Assembly: GCA_023525975.1 (NCBI GenBank)
Contig: CM042023.1
Location: forward strand, 1-64,000
Reading direction: 5' to 3'
DNA length: 64,000 bases
Source of the DNA: Smallanthus sonchifolius
Lineage: Eukaryota > Streptophyta > Magnoliopsida > Asterales > Asteraceae
Shown here: positions 43,010 to 52,996 of the stretch, one piece after another
How positions within the stretch are numbered: position 1 is the stretch's first letter
Layout of the letters: each line of letters starts with the position of its first letter
Made by a program: the position numbers and the translations under genes
The notes under the pieces: model-generated
Seen by the model: the letters and a program-made list of their open reading frames with translations, nothing else
Database searches by the model: none
Told to the model about the DNA's origin: nothing

Positions 43010-43958
43010 ATGATTTGTAAGTCTGATCCTTTGTTTGGGTTCGAGGGGGTCGCTCTAGCTACAGTGTGTTTATTACTGGTTTTTAGTCACTATTTCAATT
43101 TGATTTTTGATGGTGGGGGTAAATACTGTGACTATCCGTATCTTGGGTGGTTTAGCTATAATCTGATGTGGAAGGATAAGAGGCCTACCCATTGTGTTTT
43201 GAGGGTTCTTCTATCTTCTAAATTGCCTAAGTTAGGGATTAATACCAAGGTCAAAGGAGGGTTGAATTACGATGGGATTTTTGTGCACAACCATCGGGTT
43301 ATCTCTAAGTTAGCGGGCACCATATTTCGGTTTATTTTGCTCCCTGGTTGGACGAATTTTGGGCCCCTCATTAATTATGGTAATCGGCCCAATAGGATCC
43401 CTAGCATGTGGAGGCGGAAAAGAATTGTTGGCCCCAATGTTAAAACTTAATTCTAAGCCCATTGTGATATGCACGTGGTGTCAAGGGGATCCGGATTTGG
43501 TTATTTTTAGATCCCTGGCCACTATAAAGGTTTCTTATTGGGCCATTCTATTGGACCAGCACAATGAAGATTTTTGTAGTTGGGAGCCCAGTTTTGAAGA
43601 AAAGCATTTGAACCTCATGTTAGCCCACTTTGAAGGCCCTTTATACGGGTTGTTTATTGGATTTTGTAGTAATTTGTCTAATGTTAATTCTAGTAAAACT
43701 TGTATGCCTAATTTTCCTTGTAACCATTTTTGTGACCAGTTGCCTTCTATTGGCTCGGTTTGTATGTTGGGGAGGCATATTGGTAGTGGGATTGGTAAGG
43801 ATACCACCCCAACTAACATCACCAAGGCTAGTAATTTAGTTGGGATGGTATGGTTTCCGAGGAACATGGGGATTTTGCTGATAGGTGTTAGGACCTTTAG
43901 CAATATGCGGGGTAGCCCTCTGTGGCATTGTACGGGACTTGTCAATCCCCCTGACTAG
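43010..43958 (+). pseudogene. ORFX of T9, one frameshift
   Basis: The ATG overlaps the ORF1 stop as ATGA, as in T6. The first segment (to 43450) starts MICKSDPLFGF and has the hydrophobic LLLVFSHYFNLIF. A frameshift lies between about 43360 and 43450. The second segment carries CMPNFPCNHFCDQLP, GSVCM, GKDTTPT, NLVGMVWF and ends GLVNPPD-stop. In the block from CN-FC to VWF most differences from T6 and T3 are synonymous. Confidence 0.5.
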
Positions 43959-43985
43959 TCTTTAGATTCTTTTCGGTTTGCAGTT

Positions 43986-44020
43986 CCCCCCTCCTTTGGT
44001 AAAATGTCCAGGGAGGGGGG
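43986..44020 (+). promoter_or_regulatory. 3' hairpin of class S LINE (T9), perfect 9-bp stem
   Basis: CCCCCCTCC (43986-43994) pairs fully with GGAGGGGGG (44012-44020); loop and inner TGG/CCA as in the other copies. The stem is longer here than in T1, with both arms changed together. Confidence 0.65.
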
Positions 44021-44090
44021 ACGTGCGGTTCTATATTCTTTCATTCTTGTTCTATTTTCCGAGGCTCTGCCTTTTTATCCAAAAAAAAAA

Positions 44091-44256
44091 CCCTAAACCC
44101 TAAAAACCCTAAACCCTAAAAACCCTAAACCCTAAAACCCTAAACCCTAAAAACCCTAAACCCTAAAAACCCTAAGCCCTAAACCCTAAGCCATAAAAAC
44201 CCTAAACCATAAACCCTAAAAATCCTAAACCCTAAACCCTAAACCATAAACCCTAA
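44091..44256. repeat. Telomere-like tract T9/T10, 166 bp
   Basis: CCCTAAA units alternate with CCCTAAAAA and CCCTAAAA variants, plus CCATAAA. The long A runs give a mixed period of 15 to 16 bases. It joins the T9 poly(A) to GGATTCTC of T10. Confidence 0.9.
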
Positions 44257-44414
44257 GGATTCTCATTTGTGGCGGCTTAAGTATGTGAAACCCAAGGTGC
44301 GATTTTGGCGACTAAGGGGTTGCCGGCGATCTAGGGTGTTTCCGGCTAGTGGTGGCCGGTGTAAGGGTAGTTTAGGGCTGTGGTGTTTTCTCCGTCTTGG
44401 GTCCATTCATAAAT

Positions 44415-47400
44415 ATGGAGTCTGATCACGAAGAGGCTGTTAACAAGGATCCCCCGGGTTGGGATACGAGTGGCAAGTTCTGGGATAACGTCAGCAGCGA
44501 AGATGAGTATGGCGAATCGGAGGAGAATGATGAGCGGCTATCCATAAGTGCCGAAGGGGGCCAGGGTAATCAGAAGGTTGGATCAGAACGCTGTTCGCCG
44601 GCGGGACTAGTGGAAAAGGCGATACACCGGTATAGTTTGCGTAGTGAATGTGGCGGAAACCTGGGGGCTCGACATGACGCACCACTGAAGAAATCAAAAA
44701 CCATTCGGAAGGGATCGGTAATTAAAACTGCTGCGTACAATCGATCCGGTAAGGAAAATATGTCGGATAACGTTGGGGTTGTGGCATGCATGGAGGTTTT
44801 TGCCATGCAAAACCTAGCCATGCACGAAAGCTCCAGTCTTGACGTCGGCGGTGATGTCCAGATGCCGGGGAATGAGACTGTCATTATGAAGATTGCCCCT
44901 GTATATCCGAATCGGGATGAAGAGATTACCAATGGAGAAGTTAGTCGATCCATGGACGAAAGTGAAGGTGTTGATAAGATCGAGCAACAGAAACTCTTTA
45001 CAGGTATGCAAGATCAAGGGAATGTTAATGCTACAGAAGAGGTTATTATGGAGGAGGGGATGACCCCTGTTTTCCTTAACAAAGAGTATACAGGAGATTC
45101 TATACTTGACAACTTGTCAACAGAAGAGGTTATTTCTCTGCTAGTGATGATAACATCGAGGAGGGGGAGATGGAAGTTTGTTCAGAACAAAACATTAAGC
45201 AGAAACATGACGCTCATGCTCAGAAGGAGACCACAGGTATAATTTCCCATTCAAATTGTAATAGTCCTGCTGTGTTTTCCCAGATGGAGAATGTTGTAGC
45301 ATGGGATAGGCTTAATGAGCAGAGAGTTACTCTTAGTTGGCTGGAAATATGGGGTGATTCTACGGGTACGGATCTTTTTACCAGAAAGTGGGAAAATACA
45401 ATGCAAGTTATCAGGAGCTACTGGGCTATGGAGTATGGGGAGGGTACTAGTGATCTCCACCAAGCTTCTATTTTTTCTAAGCAATTTAAACGTTGGGATC
45501 TGGAAGCCAAGTTCTTTACAGAGACGAATACTATGGTTGAGTGCCTAGCAAAATGGGAGGGCCAGTATAATTCAAATGATCATGAGATGTGGAGGAAAAT
45601 GCCAGGTGAACCGAGGGCTCCCAACTGGTTGGACGTGGAAAGGGATGCTTGTAACCAGGAAGAAATCATGCATCGTAACAAACTGAAGAAAAGGAAGAAT
45701 AAGGGTAGAAACCCATTCCGAGGGCATAAAACTACTCCATCTGGTGAGGGTGAAAACTTGTCAAGAAGGACAATCCGGGTGATTTCTTCAAAGGAAAGAC
45801 ATAAAGATATGTTTCCACAAAATGTACCCATTCCGACAGTTATGCCCCCTCCGCTGGGATTTAGCAAATTCCGAATGGGAAGTGATCTTAAGGAGAAACA
45901 CAAAAAACAGGAGTCACAGACCCCTGCTCGAAAGAGATTAGACAGCTTATACAAAGATCTTATGGCGAAAGAAATTAGACTCAAGGAGATAGCGATGAAT
46001 ATCCTAAAGACCGATACTAACAGTGCCCTGTTGCAGTCTATACTTAGTATGAAAACATGCAAACTACGTAAATTTTCGGCCAAGGTTGATGCCCAAGGGG
46101 TAGTTACCATAGATAAGGACATGGTGGACACTGGAAGTGGGGACACTGACCCCAATATAAGCCATCCGGGGGCTCCGGTGGCCTCATATGCAAGAACGCT
46201 CACCGGGGAGCAAACTGACTCTCCAAAGGAAAAGGTCCAATACTACCCACCATTGGTCAACAGTGAAGGGATGAAAATTGCTGTTATCGACCCGAAGTAT
46301 ATTGTAAAAGCCAGGGAGGAATATAAAAATGTGTTATATGGTTATTTTGTGGGGAAGGATCCTAACTTACAGTATGTCCGGTTTAATCTTTACAAAATGT
46401 GGAAACAATACGGGATCATTGACATCTCCACAAATGGGGCAGGCGTATTTTTATTCAAATTTAAAGATAATATAGGCTTGGAACAGGTGTTAAGCCAGGG
46501 ACCGTGGATAGTGGCCAATATGCCTTTGTGCATTAAAAAATGGGAAGCCGGAATGAATATGAAAAAGGCAGCCCCGATAACCGTTCCCATTTGGATGGTA
46601 TTAAAGAATCTCCCTCTCGATTTATGGTACACTGAATGTATTTGTAGAGCAGTGAGTTGTATCGGAAACCCTATCATCTTTGATAAAATTACTACGAACA
46701 AGTGTCAGAACAGGAAAGAGGCGGGAGGCCTATGCTCGTGTCTTGGTGGAATTGCATGTTGAAACAGCTCTAACTAAGGAGGTGAAGGTCTGGTACCAAA
46801 AGGTGAATGGAGTTGAAGAAAAGTATGTTAACATTGAGGTGGAATTCTTAAATGTTCAGGAGAGTTGCTCCCATTGCAAAGTCTTTGGTCACACTTTTAA
46901 TTTATGCCCGGATAGACCAAGGACGGAGGAAGAAAAAGCTCAGGGAAATAAGGGGATGATTGGCACGAGCATACTGAGGGTAGATATAACTGGCGGGGGA
47001 ACCACAACCGAAAATGATGGGTTTACTTTAGTCACAGGAAGAAGGAATGGCATTAGACGGATGAGCCAAGGGTCAAGGAACAATAATAATCTCAACAATA
47101 ATCAAAATGGGTCAAGAAACGTTAGAGAGGGAGCAAGGACAGAGAACCGAAACAAGAGAGACAATATTGCATCGACTAGCATGGCGAATAAAAACATAGT
47201 CATTAATGGACAGAATTTGCATGGCACACAGGATAGAGGTAACGAGAGGGAATTAAGGGCACAAGAGAAAGGCACTTCTAATAATTCGGACTCTCCTATC
47301 ACAGATTCCACAGGTCTTAATTGCAAAAACCCTACTGTGAGTATACTGGACAAAGGGAAGCCTTCTAGTACTCCGGATGTGCGAATAGTGGAAACCTCTA

Positions 47401-47533
47401 ATCGTTTTCTGTTACTGGATGAAGAGGGTAATGAACCACTACTCCCGCTGACCCAAAAATCAGGGCTCTGAACGATTCTAATATGTTGGGTGTTAGTATA
47501 ACACAGGCTGAAGCGATACCCCAAAGTTATTAG
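44415..47533 (+). pseudogene. LINE ORF1 of T10 (long type), several breaks
   Basis: The ATG at 44415 starts MESDHEEAVNK. Frameshifts lie near 45130-45168, near 46727 and after about 47440. The N-terminal motifs of the class are all here: EKAIHRYSLRSE, RKGSVIK, LNKEYTGDSILDNLS and the Trp-rich block. The DUF4283-like core (QGPWIVANMPLCIKKWEAG, MVLKNLPLDLWYTECIC) and the knuckle CSHCKVFGHTFNLC follow. The C-terminal module seen in T7 and T11 is missing; the sequence jumps from RFLLLDEEGNE to a short tail before the TAG at 47531-47533, an internal deletion of several hundred bases. Confidence 0.82.
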
Positions 47534-50500
47534 ATGGATCTGAATATTCTTACCTGGAACGTGAGGGGCTTGAATGGCCGTAACCATCAGGAGTACTTGT
47601 CTCGCTTGCTACACTTGCATGGAGTTAATTTATGTGGTGTTATTGAATCTCATCTATCTCCGGGAAAGATAAGGGATGTGTGTAATAAAGTTTTCAGGAA
47701 ATGGAACTGGACATCTAATATGGCCTATTGCAACAATTGGATCCGAATTGTAATCGGATGGGACCCAAAAATCCTTGAGCTCATGGTCATTGAACAAACT
47801 GAGCAAGTTATCCACTGTCTCGTCAAACCGCTGGTAGGTCAAAAGGAGTTCTATTGTTCCTTTGTTTATGGTAAAGTCAGAGTTGAACTACGTAATCCCC
47901 TGTGGGATAATATTAGTAGATTCCACGCTTCCCTCGGACAGGAACCTTGTATCCTTGTGGGGGATTTTAATGTCATTAGAAGATTGGAGGAAAGTTCGAT
48001 GGGTAGTTCCAGCCATCCCAGGGGTATAGATGACTTCAACAATTGCTGTGATCAGATTGGAGTTGATGATGTTCCAAGCATGGGTTTAAACTTCACGTGG
48101 AATAAGTCCCCTGGGAAGCAAGGAGGACTTTTAAAGAAACTTGATAGAGTTATGGTCAACTGTAACTTCTCTGCAAAATTCCCCCAAGTTACTGTGGATT
48201 TCCTCTCGTTTGGCACGTCTGACCATTCCCCATCCTTTGTCAAGCTTCCTTTTTGCAAACCTCAGTGGAAACAATGTCCATTCAAATTTATGAACTTTCT
48301 TACCAAAAAAAATGGATTCTTGGATATTATTCGTAGGGAATGGCAAATTCAAGTTTCGGGGTGCAACATGTTCAAAGTTACAAAAAAACTCCAGGCCCTC
48401 AAAAGCCCGCTTAGAAAATTTGGTAATAAAAAAGGTCACTTTGCTAACCGAATTGATTCCTTGAGGGATGAGCTGGAACAAATTCAAAGGGAGGTAGTCG
48501 TCGACCCGGGAAATGCGGAATTAAGGGACGAGGAGAAGGTTTATATGACGGCCCTGAAAGATCTAATGTTGGATGAAGAGCTAATGTTAAAACAACGGTC
48601 GAAAGTGAAATGGTTAAAGGAGGGTGACCAGAACTCGAAGTATTTTCATAATACCATCAAATGTGCTCAACAACGGAACCGTATTGGTTCTATTAAAGAT
48701 CTCGACGGTAATATTTATTATGGTGACCAAGTGGGAAGTCAATTTGTCAAATACTATGAACGACTGCTGGGTTCAAAGGCCCCGGTTAATAGAATTCAAC
48801 TCCCCCACACCTTATTCACTAAGAAGCTCAGCCGAGAGAAGGCGGATAATATGGTGCGGGAAGTCACCGAAGAGGAGATTAAGAAGGCCATGTTCAGTAT
48901 AGATGATGATAAAGCCCCCGGTCCGGATGGTTATTCGGCAAAGTTCTTTAAAGCTTCGTGGAGTATTATTGGTAGTGAAGTGTGCCAGGCTATTCAAGAT
49001 TTTTTTCGGAATGGTAAACTTTTGAAACAAGTTAATGCGGCAGTTATTTCCCTAATCCCGAAAGGGTCAAACCCGTCTTCTGTCACGGATTTCAGACCCA
49101 TATCCTGCTGCAATGTGTTATATAAATGCATATCAAAAATTATCTGTGACCGACTGAAGGATAGCCTTTGTGTGCTGATAGATGAATGCCAAAGTGCTTT
49201 TGTCCCGGGCCGTCAAATATCTGACAACATTTTATTAACTCAGCAGTTAGTTCGGAATTACCATCGGAATAGGGGGGTTGCAAAAGTTGCCCTTAAAATT
49301 GATATTCATAAAGCTTATGACACCGTGGATCATGGATTTATGAATGACTGCCTTCATCACTTTGGCTTCCACCCTTGCATGGTTAGTTGGATTATGACAT
49401 GTCTTACCTCCGCCTCCTATTCTATTAATGTTAACGGGGAAATTTATGGTTTTTTTCAAGGCAAGAGAGGGTTAAGACAGGAGACCTGATGTCCCCTTAC
49501 TTGTTCACGTTAGTTATGGAGGTCCTAAATCTTATTATAAAAAGGAAGATTGAGAATGAGGGCTACTTTCAGTATCATTGGGGATGTGGGGAACAAAAAA
49601 TTACCCACCTATGTTTCGCCGATGATCTATTTATCTTTTCTCATGCTGATGTGCAATCCGTGGAGATTATAAAAAAGTCTTTAGAGGAGTTTAGTGCTAC
49701 TTCTGGCCTTGTCCCGAACCTCAATAAAAGTACCATGTTCTTTGGTAACGTTAGATCTCAGGTTGGATATGAGCTGAGACGCATTCTCCCATTCCCGGTG
49801 GGGTTACTGCCTGTTAAATACCTTGGAGTCCCACTTTTATCAAAACGGATATACTCGAAAGACTGCAAATACCTCTTGGATAAAATCAGAACCAAGGTGA
49901 ACGACTGGAAGAACAAATATTTATCCTTCGCGGGAAGGCTCCAACTTATCAAATCGGTTCTTGCGTCTATGCAAGTTTATTGGGCATCCATGTTTACTTT
50001 ACCTCTAAATGTGATCCATGATATAGAATGCATAATGAGGAAATTCTTGTGGGGTTCGTCGGACCAGAACAGCGGGGTGGCGAGAGTCAATTGGCAAGAG
50101 GCTTGTAAGCCGAAATACCAAGGCGGGCTGGGGATAAAGTCATTACGGACTAGGAATGGGGCGCTAATGGCAAAACATATATGGAATATAATCACAAAAA
50201 AGGGGTTAACTGGATCTACAATGCTAAACTAAAAGATAGGCACTTTTGGGATATCCGGATAGAAGATGGTGAAAGTTGGAGTTGGAAAAGTATCCTCAGA
50301 GGTAGAGATTTGGTGAGGAAACATGTTGTCTCGATGCTTGGGGATGGGAAATCTACCTCAATCTGGCATGATAAATGGCATATTCACAGCCCTCTAAGTG
50401 ACTTTATTACTAAACGGGAGATCAGGAGAGTGGGGCTTAGTTGGGATAGCACGGTTGATAAGATGGTTATTCGGGGAACCTGGAACTGGCCGGGGGAGTG

Positions 50501-51232
50501 GCTTGAAAAATTCCCGTGCCTCTGGGATCAGCCCCCCCCCCCCCCCCCTCTCTCCTCCATCACGAGAAAGAAGATAAGCTTGGATGGAGAACGAAAGAAG
50601 AAAAGGTGGGACTGTTTACAACGAAACAAGCTTTTTTGGATTTTGGTGAAAACCACCCTGAAGTCGCGTGGGGCAAGACCATTTGGTTTAGCCAAAACAT
50701 TCCGAGGCATGCTTTCATTACATGGATGGCGATAAAAAACAGACTTCTTACCCAAGATAGACTGAGTCGATGGGATTCGTCCATTGACGGAGTTTGTGCT
50801 TTCTGCAAAATGCAAAAAGATAGTCATGCTCATCTCTTCTTCGAGTGTGACACACCCAACAGTATTTGGAATTGGATGGTGCAACGGGGGGAATTCAAAA
50901 ACCCTCCCTCGGACTGGATGGGATGTATTGATCATGTCAGCAAATTGCCCAGAAATAAATCTATTGATAGCATCATTTGGAGGCTTATTTTCTCAGCCAC
51001 TATTTACCACATCTGGCAGGAAAGAAATGCTAGATTGTTTAAAGGGCAACAACTGACAGTGGAGATAATTTGTAAAACTATAGAGGAAGTGATTTGCTGT
51101 CGCCTAAAAAGCCTCACAATCAGGAACAGTAAGAGATCTAGGGAGTTGACAAAAAAATGGGGTTTCTATGTTATGCACAGGTCAAAAGGTACTAATAATG
51201 TTAATGAACAGAAGGGACATGATCGGGTATGA
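47534..51232 (+). pseudogene. LINE ORF2 of T10, frameshifted
   Basis: The ATG follows the ORF1 TAG with no gap. The endonuclease is whole (NVRGLNG, IESHL, VGDFNVI, SDHSPS). The RT keeps the catalytic Asp of motif A (KIDIHKAYD) and FADD. Breaks: one base lost at about 49480-49489 in RGLRQGDP, a small deletion near 50195-50210, and a C run at 50529-50547 that shifts the frame before the zf-RVT region (WFSQNIPRHAF). It ends at the TGA at 51230-51232. This would be an active-type ORF2 but for these breaks. Confidence 0.85.
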
Positions 51233-52660
51233 CATTGGTTGGAAGGGGGTCCAGAATCATCCTCTGGGAATTCTTCACTTAAATTGCCATAGTATGAGAA
51301 TCCTTTTCAAGTATAGGGGTTGTAGTAGTTGGTATTTTCGAAAGGAGAAAAGGGTAAGGGGGAATAGGTTAGCCATGCAAGTCTGTTCGGGGATGGGAGG
51401 GAATAATCTCGGTACACCAAGCACACACGTTACTTTCACTTGCAGGAGTGACGTGAGATTTTTTTGGCCTGCATGGGTTAATTCGGGTTTGAGTCATTAC
51501 GGGAAGGGGGGCATGGGTTGGGCTAACATTTTCTTGTTTACATGCAGGTTTTCATATGGTTGGGAAGGTGTTAGCCCCGGATCTTTCTGGTGGCATGCTA
51601 TGTTCAGGAAGTCTAAAAAGAGGAAAGGAAGATGGGAAGTTAAACCTCACAGCTTTGTTCCGTGGAGTATCGAGGTTTGCATGGGGTTAGGTGGTTACAT
51701 GCAACCTACGTCGGGGTATGTTAGGGGGGGGGGGGCTGGTACACAAGTCACACTATGCACCTCTTTTCTGAGTGATTCTACTGTGATCTACTTTGAGATG
51801 GTTTTGTGGGGTTTGGGACTGGGTTAGTTATGGAATGGGTTACTTGGTTGGGTCGAACCCGAAGCTTGGCATGCAAAGGCCTTTATGGAGAGTGCGAGTT
51901 CCACATGGCTTTCATCGGGGCCGGCTAAGAGTTGGGTTGGTACACGAATCACACTTTGCACCCCTTTTATGAGTGTTGAGATTGAGAGATCCTTGGGAAA
52001 GTATGAATTTGGATTGGGCCTTGTATGGTTTTCTATGGCGGGGTTAGGGGGAAAGGTACACGGTGCACACGAGCAACCACCAAAAAGAGTGATGTGAGTT
52101 CTAAAACCATATGGGGATGGGGGGGGACAAACGATGGGCCTTGGGGGCACAGATATTGGTTTTCTTGTTTGTGTTGTTTATGGCAGGATATAACGAAGCC
52201 TCAGTCCAAAAAAGAGATTAGATTCACCAACATTCAGCCTCAAAAGCCCTATCCTCCAAGACCTAGAGTAATGGCCGAGGAAATTAAATGCCGAGCCAAA
52301 AAAGATAACAAAACAAAGGAGTGGAATAAGGAAATATGCGACCACCATCTGGAAGAAAAGCTGAAAGTTAAGGATCAAGCTCTTAACGGGAAGTATCAAG
52401 ACTACAAGAATAGAGGCTCTACAGGGGGACAAAAGCGGAAAGAGTTAGATCATGGAATGAATCTGTCCATTTTGAAGTATGTCAGGAGATTTATCCCTCG
52501 TAAGAACATTGGATATGGCTACAACAATGCGGGTTATTTTAATTATGTCTATATTAGATTTAGCGTTAAGTTACTTGGCAGGGCTATTAGATTTGGAAAT
52601 GACTATTTGTGTAAAAGTGGATACTATCTGTGGTTAGAACTGATGGACGGCATTACCTAA
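51204..52660 (+). pseudogene. Candidate ORF3 of T10
   Basis: An ATG at 51204 overlaps the last 29 bases of ORF2. The frame runs to a TAG at 51825-51827, continues unchanged to about 52050, then shifts and ends at 52660 with ELMDGIT-stop. It contains HSMRILFKYR (aligned with RIL in T7 and T11), EVCMGLGGYMQPTSG, and four GT-x-x-T motifs (LGTPSTH, AGTQVTL, VGTRITL, GTRCTRA). The distal part is Lys-rich. Between T10 and T11 some blocks differ more in residues than in silent sites, so protein coding is not proven. Confidence 0.4.
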
Positions 52661-52777
52661 TTAGGTAATGTTGGTTTTGCGGGGGTTGGCAGGTTTCTAG
52701 CTTTGGGGTATGTCCAAAAGCTGGCTGCTAACCTCTTTATGCTTGCTGTAATTATTTTTATCTAATAAAATTTACCT

Positions 52778-52791
52778 GGGGTACCGTCCCC
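52778..52791 (+). promoter_or_regulatory. Terminal hairpin of class A2 LINE (T10)
   Basis: GGGGTACCGTCCCC just before the poly(A), the same as T7. An AATAAA lies about 15 bases upstream and may be the polyadenylation signal. Confidence 0.6.
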
Positions 52792-52809
52792 TTTTCAAAA
52801 AAAAAAAAA

Positions 52810-52835
52810 CCCTAAACCCTAAAACCTAAACCCTA
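52810..52835. repeat. Telomere tract T10/T11, 26 bp
   Basis: Three heptamers (one ACCTAAA) plus CCCTA between the T10 poly(A) and GGATTCTC of T11. Confidence 0.92.
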
Positions 52836-52996
52836 GGATTCTCATTTGTGGCGGCTTAAGTGTGTGTGTTTCAAGGTGCGATTTCGGCGATTGGGAGGCG
52901 ACCAGCGATCAAGGGCTTCTCCGGCCACGGTGTTGGTCGGATCAGGGAAGGGGAGGGTGTGTGATCTCCGTGTGTGTCTTGTTTCACATTCGGACG

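Larger units (their letters stand above)
35231..43013 (+). pseudogene. LINE ORF1 of T9, split by copia-2
   Basis: The ATG at 35231 gives MKPSIGGGN. The frame runs to 35812, then resumes at 40852 after copia-2. The DUF4283-like core lies near 41080-41550 (WKV-type changes: GPWMVINMPIFLNKWEPG, VKVHNIPLDLWT). The knuckle CSHCSVFGHALQKC is near 41716-41757. C runs near 41797-41808 and 42657-42667 each shift the frame. The end (YGISTAQ, NWEQGEHEFF, DVESDDENGTAQFF) reaches the TGA at 43011-43013. Apart from the insertion and these runs the frame is clean, so the shifts might be read errors. Confidence 0.85.
35127..44090 (+). mobile_element. LINE T9, class S, full length, split by copia-2
   Basis: Without the 5.0-kb copia insertion the element is about 3.9 kb: leader, ORF1, ORFX, the best 3' hairpin (43986-44020) and a poly(A) at 44081-44090. 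ORF1 is interrupted by copia-2 and by two C-run frameshifts. It is closest to T6 in ORF1 and in the 3' region. A long tract of telomere-like repeats follows. Confidence 0.9.
44257..52809 (+). mobile_element. LINE T10, class A2, full length but decayed
   Basis: Complete from GGATTCTCATTTGTGGCGGC to a poly(A) at 52797-52809. ORF1 has several shifts and lacks its C-terminal module. ORF2 has at least three shifts. The 3' region has four copies of the GGTACAC-type motif and a candidate ORF3. CCCTAAA repeats flank both ends. Confidence 0.9.
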
